Below are positions 54,847 to 64,000 of a DNA stretch of 64,000 nt, piece by piece. The notes beneath the pieces are model-generated. The model saw nothing but the letters and a program-made list of their open reading frames with translations. It made no database searches and was not told the origin of the DNA. Origin of the DNA: Neobacillus sp. PS3-12 (GTDB lineage Bacteria; Bacillota; Bacilli; Bacillales; Cytobacillaceae); assembly GCF_030915385.1 (NCBI RefSeq), contig NZ_CP133268.1:1116001-1180000 (forward strand). The letters run 5' to 3'. Position 1 is the first letter of the stretch. Every line of letters begins with the position of its first letter. The position numbers and the translations under genes are program-made.

Positions 54847-56133
54847 TTATTTTAATTTTGAAAAAGCAATTTCTGCTGCTTGAATCGTCTTTGCAATATC
54901 CTCATCAGAGTGAGCAGTAGAAAGAAATACTCCCTCAAATTGGGATGGCGGCAAGAATACCCCATTGTTGGCCATTTCTCGATAATAAGTGGCAAAATAG
55001 TCAAGATTGGAGGTTTTTGCTTTTTCATAGTTGATCACATTTTCATTTGTAAAGAAGAAACCGATCATAGAACCTGCACGGTTACAAGTAAATGGAATTT
55101 CATACTTTTCAGCAGCCGCCATCATTCCTTTTTCCAGCATATCTGCCTTACGGATAAATCCTTGGTAATCTTCTGGTGTAAGCTGGCTTAATGTTTCATA
55201 GCCTGCTGTCATTGCAAGCGGATTACCTGAAAGGGTTCCTGCTTGATAAATCGGACCGCTTGGAGCAATTTTTTCCATTATTTCAGCTTTACCACCAAAA
55301 GCACCAACTGGAAGTCCCCCGCCAATCACCTTTCCAAGACAGGTAAGGTCTGGGGTAATATTGAAATATCCTTGGGCACAATTATAGCCAACCCGGAAAC
55401 CAGTCATGACTTCATCAAAAATAAGTAATGCGCCATATTGTGTTGTAATTTCACGCAAACCTTCTAAGAATCCTGGCTGCGGCGGAACAACGCCCATATT
55501 GCCTGCTACTGGTTCTACGATAACTCCCGCTAAATCTTCACCATATTTTTCGAACACCAATTTAACACTGTCCAAGTCATTATATGGAACGGTTAAAGTG
55601 TTTTGGGCAATTCCCTCAGGTACTCCAGGGCTGTCAGGTAATCCAAGAGTAGCAACACCTGAACCTGCTTTAATGAGCAATGAATCACCATGGCCATGAT
55701 AACAGCCTTCAAATTTCAAAATTTTATTGCGGCCGGTATAACCTCTGGCAAGTCTTAAGGCACTCATTGTTGCTTCAGTACCAGAAGATACCATTCTAAT
55801 GATTTCAATCGATGGTACACGTTCTTTAACTAGCTTTGCCAGCTTATTTTCCGATAGAGTTGGGGCTCCAAAGCTTGTCCCGCTTTCAGCTACTTTTTTA
55901 AGTGCTTCAACCACTTGATCATTGGTATGACCAAGAATCAGCGGCCCCCACGATAAAACATAATCAATATATTCATTTCCATCAATATCATAAATTTTTG
56001 ACCCTTTACCTCTTTCCATAAAGATTGGGTCCATATGAACTGATTTAAAGGCACGTACAGGGCTATTTACACCGCCTGGCATAAGCGTTTGAGCTTCTTT
56101 GAATGCTTCAATCGATTTTGTGTATGAACGCAT
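54847..56133 (-). CDS. hemL: Glutamate-1-semialdehyde 2,1-aminomutase
   Basis: PLP enzyme making 5-aminolevulinate from glutamate semialdehyde, the second step of the C5 pathway. It has 428 residues, with [15 protein letters not shown] at the N-terminus, [28 protein letters not shown] and the PLP lysine in [17 protein letters not shown] (about 267). Last gene of hemAXCDBL. Confidence 0.96.
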   Translation of the reverse strand: MRSYTKSIEAFKEAQTLMPGGVNSPVRAFKSVHMDPIFMERGKGSKIYDIDGNEYIDYVLSWGPLILGHTNDQVVEALKKVAESGTSFGAPTLSENKLAKLVKERVPSIEIIRMVSSGTEATMSALRLARGYTGRNKILKFEGCYHGHGDSLLIKAGSGVATLGLPDSPGVPEGIAQNTLTVPYNDLDSVKLVFEKYGEDLAGVIVEPVAGNMGVVPPQPGFLEGLREITTQYGALLIFDEVMTGFRVGYNCAQGYFNITPDLTCLGKVIGGGLPVGAFGGKAEIMEKIAPSGPIYQAGTLSGNPLAMTAGYETLSQLTPEDYQGFIRKADMLEKGMMAAAEKYEIPFTCNRAGSMIGFFFTNENVINYEKAKTSNLDYFATYYREMANNGVFLPPSQFEGVFLSTAHSDEDIAKTIQAAEIAFSKLK

Positions 56134-56199
56134 CAGATTCCCTCTTTTCTGTAATTTTGAGAATAACAGCCACCAATTTAAATACGGAATTAAATCAGC

Positions 56200-57180
56200 T
56201 TATTTATCTTCTTGCATCCAACGAATAGCATCTTTTGCATGATATGTGATAATGAGGTCAGCACCCGCACGCTTCATTCCAAGAAGCAATTCAAGAACAA
56301 TACCCTTTTCATCCACCCAGCCATTTTGAGCTGCAGCTTTAACCATTGCATATTCACCGCTGACATTGTAAACAACAACCGGAAGGGTAAAATTATTTTT
56401 AATATCACGTACAACATCAAGGTATGGCATACCTGGTTTTACAATTAAAAAGTCTGCTCCTTCTTCAACATCCGATTCAGCTTCTCTAAATGCCTCTAAG
56501 CGGTTTGCAGGATCCATTTGGTAGGTTTTACGGTCGCCAAATTGTGGTGCCCCTTCTGCTGCCTCACGGAACGGACCATAAAAAGCAGATGCATATTTAA
56601 CGGCATATGACATGATCGGAATATCAATAAAGCCTGCTTCATCTAAACCAGCACGAATGGCGGCAACAAATCCATCCATCATGTTGGATGGTGCAATAAT
56701 ATCTGCACCAGCTTGAGCTTGGCTGACTGCAGTTCTAACAAGCACATCAAGTGATTCATCATTTAGAATCTTCTCTCCTGATACGACTCCACAATGACCA
56801 TGGCTTGTATATTCACATAAACATGTGTCGGCAACGACAATCATATCTGGATATCTTTCTTTAATAAAACGAGTCCCCTCTTGGATAATCCCGTGATCAT
56901 GATAGGCTCCTGTACCACATTCATCTTTTGTTGTAGGAACACCAAATAAAATAACGGATTTAATTCCTAGAGAATGGATTTCTTCCAACTCCGGCTCAAT
57001 CTTGTCAAGTGAATATTGGAAAACTCCAGGCATTGAAGATACCTCTTTACTAACATTTTCACCTTCAACAACAAAAAGCGGATAGATAAAGTCCTCGGCT
57101 TTAAGATGATTTTCTCTAACTAATGCACGCATATTAGCACTTGTACGCAAACGGCGATGACGTGAGAATTGTAGTTCCAT
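56200..57180 (-). CDS. hemB: Delta-aminolevulinic acid dehydratase (porphobilinogen synthase)
   Basis: Condenses two 5-aminolevulinates to porphobilinogen. It has 326 residues, with the three-cysteine zinc site [14 protein letters not shown] (about 120-133), substrate lysines in [15 protein letters not shown] and [10 protein letters not shown]. Cysteines at the metal site indicate a zinc-dependent enzyme. Confidence 0.96.
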   Translation of the reverse strand: MELQFSRHRRLRTSANMRALVRENHLKAEDFIYPLFVVEGENVSKEVSSMPGVFQYSLDKIEPELEEIHSLGIKSVILFGVPTTKDECGTGAYHDHGIIQEGTRFIKERYPDMIVVADTCLCEYTSHGHCGVVSGEKILNDESLDVLVRTAVSQAQAGADIIAPSNMMDGFVAAIRAGLDEAGFIDIPIMSYAVKYASAFYGPFREAAEGAPQFGDRKTYQMDPANRLEAFREAESDVEEGADFLIVKPGMPYLDVVRDIKNNFTLPVVVYNVSGEYAMVKAAAQNGWVDEKGIVLELLLGMKRAGADLIITYHAKDAIRWMQEDK

Positions 57181-57192
57181 TTCTATTACCTC

Positions 57193-57969
57193 CTATTTTT
57201 CCTCTAGATAGCTGTTCATACTATTAATCATTTCTTCTACGGTATACACCTTTGGTGAAGCATGAACGGTTAATCCATATGATATTAATTTGTTCTCTGT
57301 CACCGGTCCAATACAACCGATGAGACAAGATTCGAGATGTTTTTTAAGTTGATACTCCTCGACCACACTCATCAAATGATCAACTGTGGACGGGCTGGTA
57401 AACATCAAAATATCAAGCTGGTCTTCAGCAAACATTTTAGCTAATTGATCATGGCTTTCTTCAGGCATATAAGTTTCATACACGATTACTTCATCTACTA
57501 TGGCACCAGCTTTTTTTAGTGAATCTGAAATGTATTCCCTCGCAAGGTTTCCTTTTGGAATACATATTTTCACTCCACGCTGTATGTATGGTAAAAATTC
57601 CTCAACAAAGGTTTCAGCAACAAACTCACTCGGAAAAAATTCTGCCTTTAAACCTTTTGCACGAAGTACTTCTTCAGTCTTTTTACCAATCACGGCAATT
57701 TTAGGAAGACTTGGCAGCTTGTCGGGACCAATTAACGATAAGAGTGTTTCAACGGTTACTTTACTAGTAAAAATAATCCAATCATATGTATGGAGTGTTT
57801 CAAGCACTTGTCGAAGCTTGTCATTCAATGTTACTGGACGAAAAGCAATAAGAGGGATTTCAATTGGAATCCCTCCAAAGCTTTCAAGCAAACGTGAAAA
57901 TGACTTTGCTTCTTTCTTGCCTCTAGGTACAAGAACTTTTTTATCCTTTAAACCTAATGATTGTATCAT
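57193..57969 (-). CDS. hemD: Uroporphyrinogen-III synthase
   Basis: Cyclises hydroxymethylbilane to uroporphyrinogen III. 258 residues with the two alternating lobes of the family. Recognisable parts are [34 protein letters not shown], and [12 protein letters not shown] followed by [12 protein letters not shown]. It overlaps the hemC stop by 4 bases. Confidence 0.93.
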   Translation of the reverse strand: MIQSLGLKDKKVLVPRGKKEAKSFSRLLESFGGIPIEIPLIAFRPVTLNDKLRQVLETLHTYDWIIFTSKVTVETLLSLIGPDKLPSLPKIAVIGKKTEEVLRAKGLKAEFFPSEFVAETFVEEFLPYIQRGVKICIPKGNLAREYISDSLKKAGAIVDEVIVYETYMPEESHDQLAKMFAEDQLDILMFTSPSTVDHLMSVVEEYQLKKHLESCLIGCIGPVTENKLISYGLTVHASPKVYTVEEMINSMNSYLEEK

Positions 57970-58901
57970 TCACCATCAAGCTCTCGTTTTACCCGATCAA
58001 TTAAGTCTTTTGCTCCTTTGTCAATTAACACATCAGCAGCTTTATTTCCAAGTTCTTCAGGATTTTTTCCAGTTAACTCTTCTTTATAAATTTCCTCGCC
58101 GTCAGGAGAAGCAACTAAAACGTTTAGAACTACTTCGTCAGCATCATTAATATGAGCGAAGCCTGCAATAGGAACCTGACAGCCGCCCTCCATTTTTTGG
58201 AGAAATGCCCGTTCTGCTCTAACGGCTCTTTCTGTTTTTTTACAGGTGAATTTTTCAAATAAGTCAAGAAGCTCTTGATCATCTTCCCGACATTCAATCG
58301 ACAGGGCCCCTTGTCCAACAGCTGGAATGCAAAGGTCAGTATCTAAAAATTCTGTTACAACATCCGATGCCCATCCAAGCCTTGAAAGGCCAGCAGCCGC
58401 TAAAATAATGGCATCGTAATCTTCACCTTCAAGCTTGCTCAATCTTGTGTCTACATTTCCGCGAATCCACTTAATTTCCAAGTCAGGTCTTGCGTGGAGA
58501 AGTTGAGAACTGCGGCGTAAACTGCTCGTCCCAATAATAGCACCTGGTTTTAATTCCTTAAACGGTATATGCCCTTTTGAAATAAGCGCATCTCGATGGT
58601 CCTCACGAAATGGGATACAACCGATTGTTAAACCTTCGGGAAGTACTGCAGGCATGTCTTTCATACTATGAACCGCCATATCTATCTCTTTATTAAGCAT
58701 GGCATGTTCAATTTCCTTAACAAATAAGCCTTTTCCCCCTACTTTAGAGAGAGTTACATCAAGAATTTTATCACCCTTAGTGACAATTTCCTTTACCTCA
58801 AATTCAAATGGGCCGCCCAGTTTTTTTAACTGTTCGATTACCCAGTTCGTTTGTGTCAACGCCAATTTGCTCTTTCTTGACCCTACAATGATTTTTCGCA
58901 T
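57966..58901 (-). CDS. hemC: Porphobilinogen deaminase (hydroxymethylbilane synthase)
   Basis: Polymerises four porphobilinogens. It has 311 residues: [15 protein letters not shown] at the N-terminus, catalytic Asp in VHSMKDMPA, and the dipyrromethane-cofactor cysteine in [12 protein letters not shown] (about 241). Confidence 0.96.
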   Translation of the reverse strand: MRKIIVGSRKSKLALTQTNWVIEQLKKLGGPFEFEVKEIVTKGDKILDVTLSKVGGKGLFVKEIEHAMLNKEIDMAVHSMKDMPAVLPEGLTIGCIPFREDHRDALISKGHIPFKELKPGAIIGTSSLRRSSQLLHARPDLEIKWIRGNVDTRLSKLEGEDYDAIILAAAGLSRLGWASDVVTEFLDTDLCIPAVGQGALSIECREDDQELLDLFEKFTCKKTERAVRAERAFLQKMEGGCQVPIAGFAHINDADEVVLNVLVASPDGEEIYKEELTGKNPEELGNKAADVLIDKGAKDLIDRVKRELDGE

Positions 58902-58936
58902 AGCTGCCTCCTGATTTTAAGTCCGTACGAACGGCG

Positions 58937-59770
58937 TTATGAATACCATAAATGGAAAGATGAGAATTGACCGAATAAAAAGAAGTTAATTAAAACAATT
59001 AAGAAGGATCCAATGTTCCATAAAGCTAAGGTTTTCCCAGACAGCCCTTTTCCTATTTTTAAATACAAATAGATACAATACCCAGCTAAGACAATAAATG
59101 AGCCAATCACTTTGCTGTCATACCAGTGTACTCCAGGAACTTTTATATACACCCATTGAAGCCCTAAAATAAGCGCTAACATGAGCATTGGAACCCCAAT
59201 AACCGCCTGTACATAGGCTAAATGCTCAAGCTTGCTCAAATCCGCTAATCTTAACAGCCGAGTTCCCCATTTTTTTCGCTTTAATAAGTCGTATTGAAGC
59301 AAATAAAGCAACGAAAAAACAAAAGAAAGGGAAAAGGCCCCATATGATAAAATTGCCATCGTAATATGAATTAACAAGAGCTCAGAAACAAGCTTTTGTG
59401 CGACAATATGGGAATGATATTGGACAGGCGCAAAGGTATGAATTGCCAAGACGATAAACCCGAGTATGTTGGTAAAAAATACGATAAAATCTACTCTTAA
59501 CAAGCGATTGATCCCAAGTGAAAGCGTAACTAAAACCCATGAATAAAAATACAAACCTTCAAAAATTGTAAGAACAGGAAATCTTCCTGTGTTCACCATA
59601 TACAAACATAAAAAAGTTGTTTGCAAAACCCATACAAATGCAAGTAACCAGAAGGCAATCTGATTTGCCTTCCGGTTATGATGAATAAAATCAAAAAAAT
59701 ACAATAATACGCTGAAGGCATATAGAACGACTGTTAGTTCATGCAGCCGCGGCATATCAATAGCAAACAT
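58937..59770 (-). CDS. hemX: HemX, CcsA-like membrane protein
   Basis: 277 residues with about eight membrane segments, belonging to the cytochrome c assembly CcsA/CcmC-like group. In B. subtilis HemX negatively affects the HemA level. Conserved histidines include those in FAPVQYHSHIVAQ and the C-terminal GVHWYDSKVIGS. Between hemA and hemC, as in B. subtilis. Confidence 0.92.
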   Translation of the reverse strand: MFAIDMPRLHELTVVLYAFSVLLYFFDFIHHNRKANQIAFWLLAFVWVLQTTFLCLYMVNTGRFPVLTIFEGLYFYSWVLVTLSLGINRLLRVDFIVFFTNILGFIVLAIHTFAPVQYHSHIVAQKLVSELLLIHITMAILSYGAFSLSFVFSLLYLLQYDLLKRKKWGTRLLRLADLSKLEHLAYVQAVIGVPMLMLALILGLQWVYIKVPGVHWYDSKVIGSFIVLAGYCIYLYLKIGKGLSGKTLALWNIGSFLIVLINFFLFGQFSSFHLWYS

Positions 59771-59782
59771 CGCAAGTACCTC

Positions 59783-61126
59783 TTATGACTGAAAAGAAGC
59801 CTGAGGATTAGGAACCAAAGTTTTTTTCACTTCGGCTGCTTTTGGTTGTTGCTTTTCAACAAGCTCTTCAATATTAAAAATCTTCTTAAATAATTCCAAA
59901 GATTTATCTGCATCAGGTTGGGCAGCTAGTTCCTTAGCTTGTAAAATTGGGTCTTTCAACAGTTGATTAATAATACTTTTCGTATGCTTACTTAATACTT
60001 TTTTATCATGCTCGGACAATTGCGGGATTTTTCTTTCGATACTTTCCATTGTTTCTGTTTGAATCGCTAACGCTTTTTCACGCAAAGCCGAAATGACAGG
60101 TACCACACCAAGCATTCCTAGCCATTGCTTAAATTCAACGATTTCTTTTTCAATCATCAATGATATCTTTTCAGCAGCCTTTTTGCGTTCCTGCAGGTTG
60201 GCTTCTACGATCCCTTCAAGATCATCGATATCATATAAAAAGACATTCTCTAATTCAGCTATTTGCGGATCTAAATCACGTGGAACCGCAATATCAACCA
60301 TAAATAACGGCTTGCCTTTTCGAATCTTCGCTACCTTGGCGACCGTTTCTTTTGTGATAACAAATTCCTTGGCACCTGTAGAACTTATTAAAATATCAGC
60401 ATCTGAAAGTGAGTCTTCTAGGTCGTCCATTGTCTTGGCCTGCCCAGAAAAACGTTCAGCCAGGGAAATTGCCTTTTCATATGTTCTATTCATTACCGTT
60501 ACTTTTCTAACACCACTGCCATGTAAGTTTTGCGCAGCTAATTCTCCCATTTTCCCTGCACCCAGAATAAGAACATGCTTTTGATCTAATGAGCCAAAAA
60601 TCTTTTTCGCTAATTCAACTGCCGCATAACTAACAGATACAGCATTTGCACCAATTTCCGTTTCAGAATGACCGCGTTTTGCAACCGTTAAGGCCTGCTT
60701 AAATAAATGATTAAAGATCGTACCGATGGTTTCATATTCTTGAGCTAGTAAAAATGCCGTACGTACTTGCCCTAAAATTTGAGTTTCACCTAAAATCATT
60801 GAATTTAAACCACAAGAAACCTTAAGTAAATGCTCGATTGCTGCGTCTTCCTCATAATAGTTTAAAAACGGAGAAAATTCTTCTTGATCAAGATCAAACC
60901 ATTCTGATAAGAATTCCTTTATATAATAGCGGCCAGTATGCAATTGATCGACAACCGCATAAATCTCTGTCCGATTACATGTGGATAAAATAATATTTTC
61001 CAGGATACTCTTTTTTGATTGTAGTGTTTTTATTGCCATTGCAAGGTCTGTTTCATTAAAAGTTAACCGCTCGCGAATTTCGACAGGGGCAGTTTTATAG
61101 TTAACTCCAATTACTAAAATATGCAT
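59783..61126 (-). CDS. hemA: Glutamyl-tRNA reductase
   Basis: Reduces glutamyl-tRNA to glutamate-1-semialdehyde, committing step of heme synthesis. It has 447 residues: catalytic Cys in [12 protein letters not shown] (about 50), [10 protein letters not shown], the NADPH-binding [17 protein letters not shown] (about 190), and a C-terminal dimerisation helix. First gene of hemAXCDBL. Confidence 0.96.
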   Translation of the reverse strand: MHILVIGVNYKTAPVEIRERLTFNETDLAMAIKTLQSKKSILENIILSTCNRTEIYAVVDQLHTGRYYIKEFLSEWFDLDQEEFSPFLNYYEEDAAIEHLLKVSCGLNSMILGETQILGQVRTAFLLAQEYETIGTIFNHLFKQALTVAKRGHSETEIGANAVSVSYAAVELAKKIFGSLDQKHVLILGAGKMGELAAQNLHGSGVRKVTVMNRTYEKAISLAERFSGQAKTMDDLEDSLSDADILISSTGAKEFVITKETVAKVAKIRKGKPLFMVDIAVPRDLDPQIAELENVFLYDIDDLEGIVEANLQERKKAAEKISLMIEKEIVEFKQWLGMLGVVPVISALREKALAIQTETMESIERKIPQLSEHDKKVLSKHTKSIINQLLKDPILQAKELAAQPDADKSLELFKKIFNIEELVEKQQPKAAEVKKTLVPNPQASFQS

Positions 61127-61160
61127 TGCTCGTAATTACCCCCCTATATCTAGGATTACA

Positions 61161-61180
61161 TTATAACTAAGATGATTATA
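61161..61180 (-). promoter_or_regulatory. hemA promoter with partial PerR-like sequence
   Basis: On the minus strand TGG-TATAAT (61175-61180) is an extended -10 about 50 bases before hemA. The surrounding TTATAACTAAGATGATTATA has two TTATA arms and loosely resembles a PerR box, which controls hemA in B. subtilis. The promoter is likely; the PerR assignment is weak. Confidence 0.45.
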
Positions 61181-61342
61181 CCATGTATGAATTTAGCTTT
61201 CGTCTAAAAAATGTGAACAGAAAACGAAAGGTTATGTTAATATAAATACGACTAAAATTGCATATATACGACAGTACTCTATAGTACATTAACAAAAAAT
61301 ATTCCTTGTTTCAAGTGAACCTTATTGGAAGTGGTGAAAGAA

Positions 61343-61828
61343 GTGAAAAATCAACGAATATTCCCGGGGATTATCTTAATTGGGGTTGGCTGCTTTTTTT
61401 TCTTACAGCAATTAAATTTGACTGTTTTGCCTGAATTTTTTACCTGGCCTACATTGATGTTGATCATTGGAATTGCTTTCCTGGGGCAAGGCTATATTGG
61501 AAAGGATTATGAAGCTATTCTCCCAGGAGTCATTTTATTTGGAATTGGACTTTATTTTCATGTCTTATCCCATTATGCTTTTTGGAATAATCAGGTCGGA
61601 GCTTTCGTCTTAATTATTGGAATTGGCTGCCTGCTGCGCTATCAAAAGACCCATTCTGGTTTATTTCAAGCTGTACTTTTTCTCATTTTATCCATTATAT
61701 TGTTATATTATGATAAATTTTCTTCTGATCTTGGCCTGCTCCAAAATGGAGTCTCCATCATCTGGAAGTTTTGGCCGATCATGATCATTGCGATCGGATT
61801 TTTTCTACTATATAAAAGGAAGAAATAG
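61343..61828 (+). CDS. LiaI-like/DUF5668-type membrane protein
   Basis: About 161 residues, with repeated hydrophobic pairs beginning FPGIILIGVGCFFFLQQ and ILPGVILFGIGLYFH, and a final FWPIMIIAIGFFLLYKRKK. This repeating pattern resembles the LiaI/LiaF-TM membrane domain (DUF5668). GTG 61343 is the likely start (GGTGA upstream); the frame opens at TTG 61325. Function unknown. It lies between divergent hemA and convergent engB. Confidence 0.7.
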   Translation: MKNQRIFPGIILIGVGCFFFLQQLNLTVLPEFFTWPTLMLIIGIAFLGQGYIGKDYEAILPGVILFGIGLYFHVLSHYAFWNNQVGAFVLIIGIGCLLRYQKTHSGLFQAVLFLILSIILLYYDKFSSDLGLLQNGVSIIWKFWPIMIIAIGFFLLYKRKK

Positions 61829-61853
61829 GCGCTTATTTAATAAGCGCCTATTT
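61823..61853. terminator. Bidirectional terminator between the LiaI-like gene and engB
   Basis: AAATAGGCGCTTAT and ATAAGCGCCTATTT form a perfect 14-bp stem with a 3-base loop. It overlaps the plus-strand stop codon and ends just before the engB stop. Confidence 0.93.
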
Positions 61854-61855
61854 CT

Positions 61856-62437
61856 TTACATATAGCTTTGCAATGCTGCCCACGCTTGGTCCTTTCCTTC
61901 TCCCGTTTCAGAGGAGAAAAGGATGAGATGGTCACCTTTTTCAAGCTCCAATGTCTCTTTTGTTACTTTTAAGTGTTTCTGCCATTTTCCTTTTGGAATT
62001 TTATCGGCCTTTGTTGCAACGACGATACATGGTATTTCGTAATGCTTTAGAAAACCATACATCATCCGATCATCTACAGTAGGCGGATGCCTCAGGTCAA
62101 CAATCAAAACTGCTGCCCTCAATTGCTCTCTTCTTGTAAAATAAGTTTCAATCATTTTTCCCCATGCTTCTCGTTCCGTTTTGGAAACCTTTGCGTACCC
62201 ATAGCCGGGGACGTCAACAAAATGAAGAATTTCATTAATTAAATAAAAATTCAAGGTTTGCGTTTTTCCGGGCTTGGACGAAATCCTGGCCAAGCCCTTC
62301 CGATTCAACATCTTATTAATGAAGGACGACTTCCCAACATTGGACCGTCCTGCTAACGCAAACTCCGGAAGTGCGGTTTCCGGGTATTGAGCTGGACTTA
62401 CCGCACTAATGATAATCTCAGAACTTGTTACTTTCAT
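61856..62437 (-). CDS. engB: EngB/YsxC ribosome-biogenesis GTPase
   Basis: Essential GTPase for 50S subunit assembly. It has 193 residues, with G1 [12 protein letters not shown] (about 31-42), [14 protein letters not shown] and SSETGEG. The start overlaps the lonA stop by 4 bases, as in B. subtilis ysxC. Confidence 0.96.
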   Translation of the reverse strand: MKVTSSEIIISAVSPAQYPETALPEFALAGRSNVGKSSFINKMLNRKGLARISSKPGKTQTLNFYLINEILHFVDVPGYGYAKVSKTEREAWGKMIETYFTRREQLRAAVLIVDLRHPPTVDDRMMYGFLKHYEIPCIVVATKADKIPKGKWQKHLKVTKETLELEKGDHLILFSSETGEGKDQAWAALQSYM

Positions 62438-64000
62438 TTAGCAGCACCTTCAACAAGGGCGTGACGTAGGACTTCATCAACATGTGAAACAATCACAAAG
62501 TTCAAATCATTTCTGATCGTTTCAGGAATATCTTCAATATCTTTTTCATTATCCTTTGGAATAATGATTTTCGTTAACCCTGCCCTGTGAGCAGCAAGTG
62601 TTTTTTCTTTAAGTCCGCCAATAGGGAGAACTCTTCCTCTTAACGTGATTTCTCCTGTCATTCCAACTTCTCTGTGGATCGCTCTTCCGGTTAGTGCCGA
62701 AACAAGCGCAGTGGCGATCGTTATTCCCGCCGAAGGTCCGTCTTTCGGAACCGCACCTTCAGGAACATGAATATGAATATCATATTTTTCATGAAAATCT
62801 TCTTCAATTCCAAGTTCCTTTGTTTTTGATCGAACAAAACTAAAAGCCGCTTGTGCAGATTCCTTCATGACATCTCCCAGTTTACCTGTTAAGACGAGCT
62901 TTCCTTTACCAGGAGAAAGAGAAACCTCAATTTGCAGGGTATCCCCGCCAACAGTTGTATAGGCAAGTCCAGTTGCAACCCCTACTTGGTCTTCTGCTTC
63001 AGCCTGTCCATAATGGAATCTTGGTTTTCCCAGGAATTCTTCAAGATTCTTATCTGTTATCACCACACGTTTTTTCTCACCAGCAACAACCACCTTTGCG
63101 GTTTTACGGCAAATCGATGCTAACTGACGTTCAAGGCTTCTAACCCCAGCCTCACGTGTATAATAACGAACTACCTTTAGGACAGCTTCATCACGAATTT
63201 GTAAGGTTCCCTTTGAAAGCCCATGCTCCTCAAGCTGCTTTGGCAAGAGATGGTCTTTTACGATATGAACTTTTTCAATTTCTGTATATCCAGCAATTGA
63301 AATGATCTCCATCCGATCAAGCAATGGTCCAGGAATCGTTGCCAGGCTATTTGCCGTTGCAATAAACATAACTTTAGAAAGATCATATGGTTCTTCAATA
63401 TAGTGATCACTAAAATTAAAGTTTTGCTCAGGATCTAATACTTCAAGCATCGCTGAAGAAGGATCTCCACGAAAATCATTTGACATTTTATCGATTTCGT
63501 CTAATAAAAAGACTGGATTGATCGTTCCTGCCTTTTTCATCCCTTGAATAATCCGTCCAGGCATCGCTCCGACATAGGTTCTTCGATGACCGCGAATTTC
63601 GGATTCATCGCGAACCCCTCCTAGCGACACACGAACAAAATTACGTTTTAGTGATTTTGCAATCGAGCGGGCAAGACTTGTTTTACCAACTCCCGGAGGT
63701 CCAGCGAGGCAAAGGATCGGTCCTTTTAATGAATGTGTTAACTGCTGAACAGCTAAATATTCCAATACCCGTTCCTTTACCTTTTCAAGTCCATAATGGT
63801 CGTCGTTTAAAATTTTCTCGGCCCGATGGATATCAAGATCATCCTCCGTTTTATCCTTCCAAGGCAAGCTTAAAAGCCATTCAATATAATTGCGAATCAC
63901 TGAACTTTCAGCAGAGCTGGATGGAATTTTTTCATAGCGGTCAAGCTCTTTTTGTGCTGCCTGCTTCACATGATCCGGCATTCCCGCTTTTTCAATTTTT
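62434..64000 (-). CDS. lonA: ATP-dependent protease LonA (3' part; runs off window)
   Basis: The C-terminal 520 or so residues of a protein normally near 775. Walker [15 protein letters not shown], Walker [11 protein letters not shown], arginine-finger region, and the proteolytic domain with catalytic Ser in [14 protein letters not shown] and Lys in [15 protein letters not shown]. The N-terminal substrate-recognition domain lies beyond position 64000. Cytosolic quality-control protease. Confidence 0.96.
   Translation of the reverse strand, partial: KIEKAGMPDHVKQAAQKELDRYEKIPSSSAESSVIRNYIEWLLSLPWKDKTEDDLDIHRAEKILNDDHYGLEKVKERVLEYLAVQQLTHSLKGPILCLAGPPGVGKTSLARSIAKSLKRNFVRVSLGGVRDESEIRGHRRTYVGAMPGRIIQGMKKAGTINPVFLLDEIDKMSNDFRGDPSSAMLEVLDPEQNFNFSDHYIEEPYDLSKVMFIATANSLATIPGPLLDRMEIISIAGYTEIEKVHIVKDHLLPKQLEEHGLSKGTLQIRDEAVLKVVRYYTREAGVRSLERQLASICRKTAKVVVAGEKKRVVITDKNLEEFLGKPRFHYGQAEAEDQVGVATGLAYTTVGGDTLQIEVSLSPGKGKLVLTGKLGDVMKESAQAAFSFVRSKTKELGIEEDFHEKYDIHIHVPEGAVPKDGPSAGITIATALVSALTGRAIHREVGMTGEITLRGRVLPIGGLKEKTLAAHRAGLTKIIIPKDNEKDIEDIPETIRNDLNFVIVSHVDEVLRHALVEGAAK

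Overview
The window reads as chromosome of an endospore-forming Bacillaceae species that is not B. subtilis itself. It is AT-rich. The gene order ruvB-ruvA-bofC-coxA-safA-nadABC/nifS-nadR-pheA-pheB-obg-spo0B-rpmA-prp-rplU-spoIVFB-spoIVFA-minD-minC-mreDCB-radC-maf-spoIIB-[prepilin peptidase]-folC-valS-ysxE-spoVID-hemLBDCXA-engB-lonA is the classical Bacillus arrangement. The genus cannot be fixed from the sequence alone. An RNase E/G gene next to rplU, which B. subtilis lacks there, and a type IV pilus cluster in the comC position place it outside the B. subtilis group.

Layout. 1-3.5 kb: Holliday junction helicase and sporulation genes bofC and coxA, separated by a short hairpin-rich element. 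3.5-6.2 kb: a CotS-family coat protein overlapping safA. 6.3-11.7 kb: NAD synthesis (nadBCA) divergent from nifS-nadR; nadC carries a one-base frameshift. 11.7-11.95 kb: tandem palindromic repeats. 12-19.8 kb: phenylalanine synthesis, Obg, Spo0B, ribosomal proteins with an L21 leader, RNase E/G and the SpoIVFA/SpoIVFB pro-sigma-K processing pair. 19.9-27 kb: an inserted C4-dicarboxylate/aspartate module (GlnK/GlnL-type two-component system, malic enzyme, aspartase, DAACS transporter). Its response regulator gene is frameshifted, and the transporter promoter carries three copies of a GlnL-type operator. 27-34 kb: Min and Mre shape/division genes, radC, maf, spoIIB.

34.1-46.5 kb: an apparently complete type IVa pilus locus. 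The main operon (minus strand) has pilB, pilT, pilC, major pilin, pilD, pilM, pilN and a PilO-like gene. It is headed by an unassigned acidic membrane protein and a VanW/G5-domain protein. Three divergent plus-strand genes encode minor pilins. The last is a PilX-like protein with a repetitive beta-helix-like C-terminal half and an in-frame run of nine G, a candidate slipped-strand switch. This is the most unusual system in the window.

46.5-64 kb: folC, valS behind a T-box leader, ysxE-spoVID (SpoVID is the partner of SafA), a lipoprotein serine hydrolase, the hemAXCDBL tetrapyrrole operon, a small membrane protein, engB, and lonA running off the right edge.

The two frameshifts (nadC, glnL) are both single extra bases, so they may be true lesions or assembly errors. 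No tRNA, rRNA, CRISPR array, transposase or prophage gene was seen.
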